From: Mesorhizobium sp.
GTDB lineage: Bacteria; Pseudomonadota; Alphaproteobacteria; Rhizobiales; Rhizobiaceae
Direction of reading: 5' to 3'
Length of the DNA: 64,000 nucleotides
NCBI RefSeq assembly: GCF_016793485.1
Contig: NZ_JAEULZ010000052.1
Span: forward strand, 1 to 64,000
The notes beneath the pieces are model-generated. The model was not told the DNA's origin. It saw nothing but the letters and a program-made list of their open reading frames with translations, and did not search any database. This document shows positions 1-9,515 of this stretch, piece by piece; the first letter of the stretch is position 1; each line of letters starts with the position of its first letter. Made by a program: the position numbers and the translations under genes.

Positions 1-139
1 CGCGCGCCTCGTCGACCACATACTGGATCACCGGACGGTCGACGACCGTCAGCATCTCCTTCGGGATCGCCTTCGTCGCAGGCAGAAACCGCGTCCCCAA
101 TCCTGCTACAGGAAATACCGCCTTGCGGACTTTTTTCAT
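1..139 (-). CDS. galU: UTP--glucose-1-phosphate uridylyltransferase, N-terminal part
   Basis: Only the first 46 codons are in the window; the rest lies beyond base 1. The enzyme makes UDP-glucose from UTP and glucose-1-phosphate in the cytoplasm, the precursor for EPS and for the neighbouring UDP-glucose dehydrogenase. The N-terminus carries the nucleotidyltransferase signature [17 protein letters not shown] with the G-x-G-T-R loop and the conserved PKE. In Sinorhizobium the equivalent EPS gene is called exoN. The ATG at 137-139 is preceded by a spacer holding a candidate operator box at 193-203. It is on the same strand as ugd and exoP, downstream of them. Confidence 0.93.
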   Translation of the reverse strand, partial: MKKVRKAVFPVAGLGTRFLPATKAIPKEMLTVVDRPVIQYVVDEAR

Positions 140-192
140 TGAGGCTCAACCCTGCTTTTCGAGTATCGCCCACCAGCCCTTCGAAGGCTATG

Positions 193-203
193 CTGCGATG
201 CAA
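193..203 (+). promoter_or_regulatory. EPS-locus box A (CTGCGATGCAA)
   Basis: The sequence CTGCGATGCAA lies in the 104-base gap between the ugd stop and the galU start, 54 bases upstream of galU. It matches the BTGCRRTGCAV box found nine times in intergenic DNA of this locus. The regulator is unknown. Confidence 0.5.
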
Positions 204-243
204 AAACGGTCAAGGCGAACGCATTGCGCGATCGCGTAGTTCC

Positions 244-1599
244 TTACGACGCGCTGGCCTTCACGCCAAGCCGCACTGGGCTCAGATAGTCCTCGGTCGG
301 CCGGCCGACACCGACATAGCCGAACCCGTGTCCCTTGACCTCGTCCTTGCGGTAGATGTTGCGCAGGTCGACCAGCAAGGGCGTCTTCATCACCTGCTTG
401 AGGCGCTTGAAATCCATAGCGCGGAAGGCGTTCCATTCCGTCACGATCACCAGCGCGTCGGCGTCCTTCGCCGCATCGTAGGGATCGCTGGCGAAGGTGA
501 CGTTCTCCAGCATCGACTTTGCATGTTCCATGCCTTCGGGGTCGTAGGCGGAGATTTCAGCGCCGGCGTCCTGGAGCGCCTGGATAATCGTCAGTGACGG
601 CGATTCACGCATGTCGTCGGTGTTCGGCTTGAAGGTCAGGCCGAGGATCGCGATCTTCTTGTCATCGACATCGCCGCCGCAGGCCGAGACGACCTTGCGG
701 GCGATGGAGCGCTTGCGCGCCGTGTTGACGGCGACCGTCGTCTCGACGAGCCGCATCGGGCTGCCGAAATCCTGCGCGGTCTTGGCAAGCGCCACGGTGT
801 CCTTCGGAAAGCAGGAGCCACCATAACCCGGACCCGCATGCAGGAACTTCGAACCGATGCGATTGTCGAGCCCAATGCCCTGCGCGACCTGCTGCACGTT
901 GGCGCCGGTCTTCTCGCAGAGGTCAGCGATCTCGTTGATGAAGGTGATCTTCATCGCGAGGAAGGCGTTGCCCGCATATTTTATCAATTCGGCCGTGCGC
1001 CGGCCGGTAAAGAGCATCGGCGCCTGATTCAGATAGAGCGGACGGTAGACTTCGGTCATCACTGACTGCGCGCGATCGTCGGAGAGGCCGACAACGATGC
1101 GGTCGGGACGGCGGAAGTCGTCGATCGCCGCGCCCTCGCGCAGGAACTCGGGATTGGAAACGACGGCGACGTCCGCCGACGGGTTTGTCTTCCGGATGAT
1201 CTTCTCGATCTCGTCCCCTGTGCCGACCGGCACGGTCGACTTGGTGACGACGACGGTAAAATCGCGGATCAGCGGCGCGATCGTGCGCGCGGCCTCGTAG
1301 ACGTAGGAGAGGTCGGCATGACCGTCGCCGCGCCGCGCCGGCGTACCAACCGCGATGAAGATGACCTCCGCGCCCGCGACGCCTTTCTCCAGATCGGTCG
1401 TGAACGACAGGCGGCCCGCCTTGACGTTGGCGGCGACGAGAGCGTCGAGCCCCGGCTCGAAAATCGGGATGCGGCCGTTCCTCAACGCCTCAACCTTGCT
1501 TTCGTCCTTGTCGACGCAGACGATGTCATGGCCGAAATCGGCCAGGCACGCGCCCGAGACGAGGCCAACATAGCCGCTGCCTATCATCGTGATCCGCAT
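244..1599 (-). CDS. ugd: UDP-glucose 6-dehydrogenase
   Basis: 451 aa, the usual length for the family. It oxidises UDP-glucose to UDP-glucuronate with two NAD+, supplying a uronic acid for the polysaccharide. The N-terminal Rossmann fold starts with GSGYVGLVSG; the KSTVPVGT segment and the catalytic cysteine in GGSCFPKD (about residue 263) are present. The ATG at 1597-1599 follows a good ribosome site (AAAGGAAG); a TTG codon directly before it is also in frame. Rhizobial relatives are named rkpK or ugd. It lies between galU and the phosphatase gene, all on the minus strand. Confidence 0.95.
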   Translation of the reverse strand: MRITMIGSGYVGLVSGACLADFGHDIVCVDKDESKVEALRNGRIPIFEPGLDALVAANVKAGRLSFTTDLEKGVAGAEVIFIAVGTPARRGDGHADLSYVYEAARTIAPLIRDFTVVVTKSTVPVGTGDEIEKIIRKTNPSADVAVVSNPEFLREGAAIDDFRRPDRIVVGLSDDRAQSVMTEVYRPLYLNQAPMLFTGRRTAELIKYAGNAFLAMKITFINEIADLCEKTGANVQQVAQGIGLDNRIGSKFLHAGPGYGGSCFPKDTVALAKTAQDFGSPMRLVETTVAVNTARKRSIARKVVSACGGDVDDKKIAILGLTFKPNTDDMRESPSLTIIQALQDAGAEISAYDPEGMEHAKSMLENVTFASDPYDAAKDADALVIVTEWNAFRAMDFKRLKQVMKTPLLVDLRNIYRKDEVKGHGFGYVGVGRPTEDYLSPVRLGVKASAS

Positions 1600-1677
1600 C
1601 AAGACTTCCTTTCAACAGTCGGGGCGAAGCCAAAGCTTGGGCGTTCGCATCCCTTTTCTTGCCTAATCTATCTTGTT

Positions 1678-2511
1678 TTACGCCCGCGTTCCATCCGTCC
1701 GCCCTAGCAGCGCGGCACCCGAAGCGTCGATACGCAGGCAGGTCAGGCGATGGGTGGCGTAGGCGCCAGTATCGAGATTGATCCTGTTGTGCCGGAAGTC
1801 CGGCGTGTCAGTCGGGGTGTGACCGTGCACGACGATGGCGCCGAATGATCCGTGATGGTCGAGAAAAGGCTTTCTGATCCACATCAGGTCGTCCGCCACC
1901 TGTTGATCCAGCGGACGGTTTGGCACGACGCCGGCATGGGCGAAGAAATAGGGGCCGTATCTGAAACTCGGACGAAGCGACCGCAGGAACTGCACATCCT
2001 CGAGCGGGATTGCCCGCGACAGCGCCGCGCTGAGGACCGTCTCTCGGGCAGGGTTGACCCCGTAGGAAAGCGCGGTCGCCGCCCCGCCGAAGGCGAGCCA
2101 GTCGCGGTCGGGAATACGCCCGTCGAGAAAGTGGAGGAGCATCGCCTCGTGATTGCCCGCAAGCGGCATGATCCGGATTTGGGTAGCCCGCTTGCGTAAC
2201 AGCGCGATGACAGCCGCACTGTCAGGCCCGCGGTCGACATAGTCGCCGAGATAGACCTCCAGGCGCCGTTCGGCGGGTCGTGCGCTCCAATCCGCGTCGA
2301 TCCGGCCATGCACGTCGCGCAAAAGGTCGGCGCGGCCGTGGATGTCGCCGATCGCATAAATGACCGTGCGCGCGTCGATCGCCGGATAACGCGGACGGAG
2401 CGGGCGTTGCTGCGTCTTGTGCGCCGACAGCCCAAGCCAGTCGCTCAGCCTGCGGCGAAGCGTGGTCCAAGGCGCTTCAGCCCTGGGATACGTAAGAGCC
2501 GAACTTTTCAT
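1678..2511 (-). CDS. PPP-family serine/threonine-type metallophosphatase next to the EPS kinase
   Basis: 277 aa calcineurin-like phosphoesterase. All signature blocks of the PPP family are visible: GDIHG (residues 55-59), GDYVDRG (89-95), GNHE (119-122) and HGHTP near the C-terminus. The fold binds two metal ions and removes phosphate from proteins or small phosphoesters. The chosen ATG at 2511 lies inside the end of the exoP-like gene, giving a 35-base overlap and probable translational coupling. No Wzb-type low-molecular-weight tyrosine phosphatase is seen in this window, so this enzyme may be the kinase's partner; that is inference from position only. An alternative is a diadenosine tetraphosphatase-like activity. 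Confidence 0.82.
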   Translation of the reverse strand: MKSSALTYPRAEAPWTTLRRRLSDWLGLSAHKTQQRPLRPRYPAIDARTVIYAIGDIHGRADLLRDVHGRIDADWSARPAERRLEVYLGDYVDRGPDSAAVIALLRKRATQIRIMPLAGNHEAMLLHFLDGRIPDRDWLAFGGAATALSYGVNPARETVLSAALSRAIPLEDVQFLRSLRPSFRYGPYFFAHAGVVPNRPLDQQVADDLMWIRKPFLDHHGSFGAIVVHGHTPTDTPDFRHNRINLDTGAYATHRLTCLRIDASGAALLGRTDGTRA

Positions 2512-4792
2512 GATGGTAGTAGGAGCTGTTGCCGATGCTGGCGGTGTAGAGACGCAGCGTATTCTCGTCCGCCTTGTTGAGAACGCAACCAATGATCTTC
2601 TGGTTGACGTGCGGCGCGTTGTGCAGCGCGTCCGAAACGGTGGCGATGGAGGTCTCGCCCCATTCCACCACGAAGACGAAGCCGTCGACCGAGCCTGCAA
2701 CTGCCTTCGCATCGATGACTGGCGCCAGCGGCGGCAAGTCAACGATGACATAGTTGTAGGTCTGGCGCGCCGCGGTCAGGAGTTGCGCCATCTTGCCGGA
2801 GCCGATCAGGTCGGTCTTCTGCTCGGCCCCGTCCTTGCCGGCCGCCGGCAGGAATTTCAAACGCTTGGCCTCGTCCGAATAGATCAGGTCGTTGATCGGC
2901 ACGTTGTTGACGAGGAACTCGAACAGTCCTGCCTCCGCGTCCGGGGTTACCTCGCGCGTAAGCGTCGGGCTCCTGAGGTCGGCGTCGATCACCAGCACGG
3001 AGTTGCCTGACGACGCGATCAGTTGAGCGATGTTCATCGACACGGTGGACTTGCCCTCGCCGGGCATCGAAGACACAACGCCGATCACGCGCATGCCGCC
3101 GTCGCCGGGCGCGAAATCGAGGGCGAGCTTCACCGAACGCAGCGTTTCCGCGAAGCGCGACAGCGGCGCCTTGACGACATGCTGAAGAACGCCGAGATCG
3201 CGAGACAGCAGGCGCGTTGACGTTCCTTCCTTGCGTGCGGTGTGAAGTGCGCGGCGGGCCTGGCCGCGCCCGAGCTTGGGCAGGATGCCGAGGCACGGCA
3301 CGCCGAGCACCTGCTCGATCTGGCCGGGCGTGCGGAAGGTCCTGTCCGCCAGTTCGCGACCGAGCGCGAGAAGCAGGCCGAGCGCAAGGCCGGCCACTGT
3401 CGACAACGCGAGCGTGATGACGGTCTTGGGCGAGGATTTCTTCCGCGCCGGCGATGCCTCGGTCAGCACGCGCGCATCGGTGATCGGGAAGGACTGCTGC
3501 TGAAGGGCCGACTTGTAGCGATCGAGGAAGCTCTCGTAGAGATTCTGGTCGGCCTCGGCGTTGCGCTCCAGTTCCCGCAGGCGAACCCGCGCCTCGGCGA
3601 TGTCAGTCGAACGCGCGGTAAAGCCCTCCATCTGTTGAGCCAAGTCAGCTTCCTGCTTGATCGCCACTTCGAGGTCGCTCTTATAGACCTGCTCGATGCG
3701 GCCGAGTTCCCTGAGAATCAGGCCGTTGATGTCTTCCATCTGGCTGCGCGCGCGTTTGGCGGCGTCGTGTTCCGCGCCATAGCGGCGCGCGATGTCGGCC
3801 TCCTGCTGGGCGATGCGCGAATATTGCGCGCGCAACTGGCTGATGACGGGGCTGGAGAGCGAATCGACCACCGAGGCGTCCGGATTGCCCGATGCGATCA
3901 TCTGGGCGATCTGGTCGTAGCGGGCACGACGCGTCGCCGTCTCCTTCTGCGCCTCGACCAACCGCGTCGAAAGCTCGGTCAACTGGGTATCGGACAGCAA
4001 CTGACCGCCGCTGTTGGTGTCGATGATGCCGTTCTGTCGTTTGTACTGCTGGACAAGCTGGTCGGAGGCCACGGCCTTTTCGCGCAGTTCCGACAAGCGT
4101 CCCTCCAGCCAGGTCGAGGCGCGGCGCACGGACTCGTAGCGGGCGTCCAGCTTTTCCTCCAGAAATGCGCTGGCCACCGCGTTGGCGACGGCTGCGGCGC
4201 GATCCGCGTTCTCGGACGTATAGCTGATGCCGATGACGAAGGTGTCGTCGACGCGATCGACGCGCAACCGCTTGCTGAACTCCTCGACGACGAAGCGCGG
4301 AACGCCTTCTTCCTGAATCACCGCCGGCGGCGGGCCAAGCCGTATCATGGAGCGGATGACGCCCATGCCCCGCGTGATGAGTTGGACGATCAGGTTGGGC
4401 GGTCGCCTGAACTCCTCGGCGTCGGCGATATCAAGCTGATTGATGACCGAGAGGGCGATCTTTTCGGAGCGAATGATCTGAAGCTGGCTGTTGACATCCA
4501 CATCGCTGAGGCTTGCCGGCATACCTGATGAACTCTGATCGTTTGCGCCGGCAAGTTGGGCGTTTTCGATGTCGAGATAGACAAGCGCCGTCGAGTCGAA
4601 CATCGGCTTGGTGGTGACGATGTAGAGCAGCCCGACCACGATCATCGCAGCCACGGCGGCGCCGATCAGCAAGGCGCGGCGGCGCAGAATCGCAAGCAGA
4701 TTGGCTATGCTGAGAAGACCGGCCTCTGCCTCGACCGGAGACGACGGCGGTGGCGTGTCCGCCGGCCAATTCTTCTGAAGCTGCACGAGCAT
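2477..4792 (-). CDS. exoP: Wzc/ExoP-type polysaccharide co-polymerase and tyrosine autokinase
   Basis: 771 aa inner-membrane protein controlling EPS polymerisation and chain length. The N-terminal Wzz domain is bounded by hydrophobic segments near residues 40-62 and 457-477, with a long coiled-coil periplasmic part rich in Gln, Glu and Arg between them. The cytoplasmic BY-kinase domain has Walker A PGEGKST near 575, Walker A' VLVIDADLRSPT near 600 and Walker B VIVDLPPL near 682. The last 25 residues hold several tyrosines (YTA, SYYHH, GSY), the usual autophosphorylation cluster. AGGA precedes the ATG. It is followed by an overlapping phosphatase gene and preceded by a spacer with box B. Confidence 0.94.
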   Translation of the reverse strand: MLVQLQKNWPADTPPPSSPVEAEAGLLSIANLLAILRRRALLIGAAVAAMIVVGLLYIVTTKPMFDSTALVYLDIENAQLAGANDQSSSGMPASLSDVDVNSQLQIIRSEKIALSVINQLDIADAEEFRRPPNLIVQLITRGMGVIRSMIRLGPPPAVIQEEGVPRFVVEEFSKRLRVDRVDDTFVIGISYTSENADRAAAVANAVASAFLEEKLDARYESVRRASTWLEGRLSELREKAVASDQLVQQYKRQNGIIDTNSGGQLLSDTQLTELSTRLVEAQKETATRRARYDQIAQMIASGNPDASVVDSLSSPVISQLRAQYSRIAQQEADIARRYGAEHDAAKRARSQMEDINGLILRELGRIEQVYKSDLEVAIKQEADLAQQMEGFTARSTDIAEARVRLRELERNAEADQNLYESFLDRYKSALQQQSFPITDARVLTEASPARKKSSPKTVITLALSTVAGLALGLLLALGRELADRTFRTPGQIEQVLGVPCLGILPKLGRGQARRALHTARKEGTSTRLLSRDLGVLQHVVKAPLSRFAETLRSVKLALDFAPGDGGMRVIGVVSSMPGEGKSTVSMNIAQLIASSGNSVLVIDADLRSPTLTREVTPDAEAGLFEFLVNNVPINDLIYSDEAKRLKFLPAAGKDGAEQKTDLIGSGKMAQLLTAARQTYNYVIVDLPPLAPVIDAKAVAGSVDGFVFVVEWGETSIATVSDALHNAPHVNQKIIGCVLNKADENTLRLYTASIGNSSYYHHEKFGSYVSQG

Positions 4793-4954
4793 CGGGCCGC
4801 GTTCCTGATATTGCGCCGCAGCATAAACTTTCGAATCAGCGACCCCTAAAGCTTTTCCCGACGCCGACCACCGGCATCAAGTCACTGTATTTAAAAGTTT
4901 ATCCTAAACGACCTTTCTGTCCCGTGCCCTTGAACTCACGTTAGCAGAGTTTTG

Positions 4955-4965
4955 CTGCGGTGCAA
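4955..4965 (+). promoter_or_regulatory. EPS-locus box B (CTGCGGTGCAA)
   Basis: CTGCGGTGCAA lies in the 180-base spacer between a glycosyltransferase stop (4973) and the exoP-like start (4792), 162 bases upstream of that start. It matches the BTGCRRTGCAV family of boxes. Confidence 0.5.
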
Positions 4966-4972
4966 GAGAACT

Positions 4973-6115
4973 TCATTGCTGTCCGCTTGCTCGCGCACTC
5001 GGCGTCGGTGTCCACGTCTGAAAACGGTCTCCACGCACGGAGCGCCAAACGCCCCAGGACGTGCCTGCGAAGGATAGCAGCATGGCCAGCGTTTTCTGCG
5101 CCGGCCCGAAGCCGAGGGCCAGCAAAATCGCGAAGGCGGCAAGCAGCAAGGCCACGCCGAGAAGCACCGTTCCCGCGGGGAACACCGTCACCAGCGCAAG
5201 GAGCAGGAAAACTCCAGCGAGCAGCAGATTGTAGCCGATCAGCCATTTGAGCAGGCGGTGCGAGACGTAGCAGTAGGCCAGCGCGGGCTTGCGCCAGATA
5301 CGCGGCCAGATCAGCCGATGGACGTTGAAAGCCTGGCAGGCGATGCGAATCTTGCGGCGGAACTCGTCATAGGTGCTGGTGGCCGATTTCTCGAAGGCAA
5401 GAGCCTTCGGCGCGCGCACGACGCGCATCCCGTCGGCAACGATCATCATGGACACGTAGAAATCGTCGATGATGTCGTCGGGCACGACATGATGGGCCGA
5501 GCGCCTGATCGCAAAAAGCGACCCGTCGGCGCCGACCACGCTGTAGGCGTCGCTCTCAAGCTGCTTGATCGCCTCCTCGACGCGCCAGTAGAGCGAGCCG
5601 GAACTGGCCATCGCGCTTTCGTCCGGGTTCGAATAGACGAGGTGGCCACAGACGCAACCCACTTCCGGGTCGCCGAACCACGGAGCGATTTCGACCAGCG
5701 CGTTTCGCTCGAGTTCGACATTGGCATCTGTGAAGACGACGATGTCTGCCGAGCAGCGCTCCACCAATACGTTCATGCCGTGCGACTTGCCCCGCCTTAT
5801 GTCGGCGGCCACGACGTTGATGCGATCGCGGAAAGGCGCCAGTTTCTCGAGCGTCCTGTCGCCTGCGCCGTCGACGTAGATGAAGAGCTCGCACTGCGGC
5901 ACCGTTGCGGCAACCGCGATCATGTTCCTGGCCTTGTCGGCGATCGTGCGCTCCTCGTTGTAGGCACAGACGCATATCGCGAATGTCGGAACGGGTGACG
6001 CCACCGCAGGCGCACGTTTGCGGCGAAAGGGCATCAGCGACAGCGGATAGGTCACGAAAGGATGGATGCTGAGCAGCAGGAAGAGAGCAAACAGGGAAAT
6101 GCAAACCCAGAACAT
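4973..6115 (-). CDS. family 2 glycosyltransferase (membrane-bound, EPS assembly)
   Basis: 380 aa. An N-terminal membrane anchor (residues 1-25) is followed by a GT-A domain with VCAYNEE, the metal-binding TDAN motif, a conserved GADGSLFAIRR segment and an acidic DDFYVS base motif. Three C-terminal hydrophobic segments follow. It would add one sugar from a nucleotide donor to the undecaprenyl-linked repeat unit on the cytoplasmic face. It is a clear paralogue of the protein at 23039-24178: the two share the ESD..S/G.V.GADGSLFAIRR block, the FRRK(I/V)RIAC block and the RGERFQTWT-type C-terminus. ATG at 6115; an in-frame GTG lies one codon upstream. Confidence 0.88.
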   Translation of the reverse strand: MFWVCISLFALFLLLSIHPFVTYPLSLMPFRRKRAPAVASPVPTFAICVCAYNEERTIADKARNMIAVAATVPQCELFIYVDGAGDRTLEKLAPFRDRINVVAADIRRGKSHGMNVLVERCSADIVVFTDANVELERNALVEIAPWFGDPEVGCVCGHLVYSNPDESAMASSGSLYWRVEEAIKQLESDAYSVVGADGSLFAIRRSAHHVVPDDIIDDFYVSMMIVADGMRVVRAPKALAFEKSATSTYDEFRRKIRIACQAFNVHRLIWPRIWRKPALAYCYVSHRLLKWLIGYNLLLAGVFLLLALVTVFPAGTVLLGVALLLAAFAILLALGFGPAQKTLAMLLSFAGTSWGVWRSVRGDRFQTWTPTPSARASGQQ

Positions 6116-6118
6116 CAC

Positions 6119-6703
6119 GGCGCGGGCACCCTCACAACAGCTACCCTGCCCGTCCTGTCCGCCAATTGCGGACCCCTGCCCCCACGCAGGTCAAGCGCAA
6201 CGCCACGGACCGGGGACCGGCCCTTCCACAGGATCTGGCTGCATCGACACGACACGTCACACTCCGCTTCAAAGCGCCGTGCCAGCCCCCGTGCAACACA
6301 TGCCCAACCCATGCAGGCGGAATTCCGCTTGCCCCTAAAGGGCAGACAAACCGATGGCTTGTCAACGTGGTCTGTCGAAAGCGACGCAGCCAGGAAGATC
6401 GCGAACTGTTCCAATGCGCGTGTCAGGCTATTCAACAGAACGCCGTGCTGCATTGAAAAATCAGGCGGAATCAAAATCCCGCTTGTGGCCGGCTAAAGAT
6501 GTTCGGCGTACTGTCTACCGCGACAATTTGATCCTATCGCCAAAAAACCTTATTCCGGTCATTTCACAAACGCATTTCGTTCGCTATTCTTTCTTGCGCT
6601 GGATTTTGCACTTTGGGACGGGGTGGACCGCTGCGTGGATATTTTCCACGCTAACCGTCAACCGGAATGGCTGTTTTTGCCGTTCAGGCCAAAGAGCGAG
6701 CAG
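6119..6703. other. 585-base divergent intergenic region, promoter-bearing
   Basis: No credible gene. It separates the minus-strand glycosyltransferase from the plus-strand GH16/RTX gene, so it should hold both promoters. The left part is GC-rich; bases 6500-6620 are richer in A and T. TTGATC (6528) and TATTCC (6551) are 17 bases apart and could be a weak sigma-70 promoter towards exsH. Two degenerate forms of the EPS-locus box lie at 6448-6458 and 6606-6616, each with one or two core mismatches, so they are not counted as real sites. Confidence 0.4.
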
Positions 6704-9379
6704 ATGGCGACTGACGAAAGACCAGCTTCCTCCGTTAATTCCACGACGCTTACGTCCTCTGCCACGACCGCGAGCATGGCCTTGCCGGTATCCGGTGCGC
6801 CGACGAACTGGGCCTGGACGGAAGATGTCGATAGCACCCTTTATGGCACCGGTGAAAACGACCAGCTCGCAGGTGGCGCCGAGAACATCACGCTGGTCGG
6901 CGGACGAGGCGACGACACCTACGTCGTCTGGGACCACACGAATATCGTCGTCGAGGAACCGGGCGGCGGCATCGACACGATCTCGACATACGGCATCCAC
7001 GGCTATTCGCTGACGACATCGCCCAATGTCGAGAACCTGACCTTGGTCGGTGGTTTCGCGTCTTCCGGACGCGGCAACGATCTCGCCAACATCATCACCG
7101 GCAACAACCAGAACAATTTTCTCGACGGCGGCGCGGGCGACGACGTGCTGATTGGCGGCGGCGGGCGCGACACCTTCGTCATCCGCCGTGACCAAAGCTC
7201 CGACACCATCATGGACTTCCAGACCGGAGCGCGCGGCGACACGGTCGCGCTCGCCGGCTTCGACTTCGCGAGCTTTGCCGATGTCAGGGCGGGCCTCAGC
7301 CAGAAGGGATCCGATGCCGTGCTCGCGCTCGGCGGCGGCGCGACGCTCACCTTTGGCAACACGCGCGTGGCCGACATCGTTGCGGACAACATCTCCCTCG
7401 GCGTGAACAAGCAGGGCATGGTCCAGACCTTCCGCGACGATTTCGACAGCCTGGACCGCTTCTCCGACGGAGAAGGCACCTGGCGCACGCGTTTCGAATG
7501 GTGGGGTGACGGGGCGTTCACGCTTGCCGAGAATGGCGAACAGCAGATCTACGTCGATGTCGACTTTCGCGGTTTGACCGATGTCGAGCAGGCAGAGCCG
7601 CTCGGCTACAATCCCTTCTCGATCGTGGACGGGCAACTGGTCATCACCGCCAAGCCGATCGATGAGGCCAGCGGCGCGACGAAAGACTTCGACTTCACGT
7701 CCGGCATGATCTCGTCGCAGTCGTCCTTCTGGCAGACCTACGGCTATTTCGAGATGACCGCCGAACTGCCGGAGGGCGCCGGCGCTTGGCCTGCTTTCTG
7801 GATGCTGCCGGTCGACAACAGCTGGCCGCCCGAGATCGACATCCTCGAAGCCTTCGGAGACCAGCCCAACCAGGTGCATTCCGCCGTAATTGCCTCAACC
7901 GGCATGAGCGAAGCGTGGACGCAGGTCGATACGTCCGGCGGTCCACACAGTTACGGCGTGCTGTGGACGCCTTACGAGATTACCTTCTTCGTCGATGGCG
8001 TGCAGGTCATGTCGACCCCGACGACGAGCGAGCTTCACGACCCGATGTACCTGCTGGCCAACCTGGCGATCGGCGGGCCATGGGCCGGCAATGCCGATCC
8101 GTCGCTTATCGCACAGCTCAAGATCGACGAGATTGTCGCCTACCAGCTGCCGGAATACACGCTGGAGAACTTCTCGCTGCGCACCAGCGCGACCAATACG
8201 CGCTATATCGAAGGCAGCAATGGCGACGAAACGCTACGCGGCACCGACGGCAATGATTTCCTCAACGGCCGCCTCGGCGTCGACACGCTGATCGGCGGGT
8301 TGGGCGACGACACCTACAACGTCAACCACCGCGACACGACAGTGGTCGAGGAGTTCAACGGCGGCATCGACACGATCCGCGCCTCCGTCAGCTATACCCT
8401 CCCCGATCATGTCGAGAACCTGCATCTTGTCGGCAACAACAGCGCCAACAGCGCGACCGGCAATGCACTACCCAACATCATCCTCGGCAATGGCGGCGCG
8501 AACGTCATCACAGGTGGCGGCGGAAACGACATCCTGACGGGCGGCGCGGGCGCGGATACCTTTGCGTTCAAACGCGGCGACGGCTCCGACATCCTCACAG
8601 ACTTCGAGAACGGCATCGACACCGTCAGGCTCGACGACCACGGCTTCTCTACATTCGATGACGTGCGGGCCGCAATGACGCAGGTTGGCGACGATACCTA
8701 TCTCGCGCTGACCAGCTTCGACACGCTCGTGTTCCGCGATACGCTCGTTTCGGATTTCTCCGCCAAGGACTTCGCCTTGCCGCGTATTCCGCCGGAAAGC
8801 CAGGCCTGGATCCGCGCCAACATCGGCACGGAAGGCGCCGACGCCATGCAGGGCAGCGCCTCTAACGAACGCTTCGAAGGCAAGGGCAACGCCGACGTCT
8901 ATTCAGGCGGCATGGGTGACGACACCTACCTGATCGACAATGACGAGCAGCAGGTGATCGAGCGGGCTCGCGAAGGCATAGACACGGTCGAATCGTACAT
9001 TTCCTACACGCTTCCGAATCATGTCGAGAACCTGGAGCTGCTGACCCCAGGCACGACCGGCACCGGCAATGATCTCGCCAACCGGATCATCGGCTCGTCC
9101 GGCGACGACGTGCTGAACGGCAAGGGCGGCAACGACTACCTGTTCGGTGGGGCCGGCGAGGACATCTTCATCTTCGAGCGCGGCAACGGGACCGACACCG
9201 TCGCCGACTTCACCGCGAACGACCGCGAGCGCGACAGCCTGCGTTTCGTCGGCTACGGCGACGACGCATACCTCACCAACGTCGGAGACGTCTGGACGAT
9301 CAACTATGCCGGAGGACAGGACGTCTTCAATCTTTCGGGGGTCACTTCGCTCTCGCAGGCGGACTACGAATTCGTCTGA
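6704..9379 (+). CDS. exsH: secreted GH16 beta-glucanase flanked by RTX calcium-binding repeats (ExsH-like)
   Basis: 891 aa with no Sec signal, as expected for a type I secretion substrate. An RTX-type block comes first (about residues 45-165, GGxGDD-type nonapeptides). A GH16 glucanase domain follows (about 238-482) with active site PEIDILEAFG, catalytic glutamates E377 and E382. Two more RTX modules follow (about 500-630 and 710-830). Each RTX module repeats GDDTY, a VENL-containing linker, then GGxGxD turns. The C-terminus ends in a short hydrophobic tail (ADYEFV), typical of T1SS targeting. In Sinorhizobium, ExsH is an RTX glycanase exported by PrsDE that trims succinoglycan; ExsH there is much shorter. 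PrsDE-like genes lie at 25955-29007. Start ATG chosen after GAGCGAG. Confidence 0.88.
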   Translation: MATDERPASSVNSTTLTSSATTASMALPVSGAPTNWAWTEDVDSTLYGTGENDQLAGGAENITLVGGRGDDTYVVWDHTNIVVEEPGGGIDTISTYGIHGYSLTTSPNVENLTLVGGFASSGRGNDLANIITGNNQNNFLDGGAGDDVLIGGGGRDTFVIRRDQSSDTIMDFQTGARGDTVALAGFDFASFADVRAGLSQKGSDAVLALGGGATLTFGNTRVADIVADNISLGVNKQGMVQTFRDDFDSLDRFSDGEGTWRTRFEWWGDGAFTLAENGEQQIYVDVDFRGLTDVEQAEPLGYNPFSIVDGQLVITAKPIDEASGATKDFDFTSGMISSQSSFWQTYGYFEMTAELPEGAGAWPAFWMLPVDNSWPPEIDILEAFGDQPNQVHSAVIASTGMSEAWTQVDTSGGPHSYGVLWTPYEITFFVDGVQVMSTPTTSELHDPMYLLANLAIGGPWAGNADPSLIAQLKIDEIVAYQLPEYTLENFSLRTSATNTRYIEGSNGDETLRGTDGNDFLNGRLGVDTLIGGLGDDTYNVNHRDTTVVEEFNGGIDTIRASVSYTLPDHVENLHLVGNNSANSATGNALPNIILGNGGANVITGGGGNDILTGGAGADTFAFKRGDGSDILTDFENGIDTVRLDDHGFSTFDDVRAAMTQVGDDTYLALTSFDTLVFRDTLVSDFSAKDFALPRIPPESQAWIRANIGTEGADAMQGSASNERFEGKGNADVYSGGMGDDTYLIDNDEQQVIERAREGIDTVESYISYTLPNHVENLELLTPGTTGTGNDLANRIIGSSGDDVLNGKGGNDYLFGGAGEDIFIFERGNGTDTVADFTANDRERDSLRFVGYGDDAYLTNVGDVWTINYAGGQDVFNLSGVTSLSQADYEFV

Positions 9380-9515
9380 ACCACATCGAGACAAATTACA
9401 TTTGATCAATTTGCATGAAGCGTGTGGTTGCATCAAAAAGGTCAGGTCGACTGACATGTCGAGCGATGCATTCCAGACCCGCTTTTCGACGCAAAGCCGT
9501 AGGGAAAAGATTTAG

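Noticed and set aside
3242-4528. A 428-codon frame antisense to exoP
   Set aside because: Typical GC-rich shadow of the long exoP coding sequence; His/Arg-rich composition, no domain.
6448-6616. Two box-like sequences between the glycosyltransferase and exsH
   Set aside because: Each has one or two mismatches in the conserved core, too weak to count among the nine copies.
6838-9180. Repeated units that look like a direct-repeat array
   Set aside because: They encode RTX nonapeptides within one reading frame, not a CRISPR or noncoding array.
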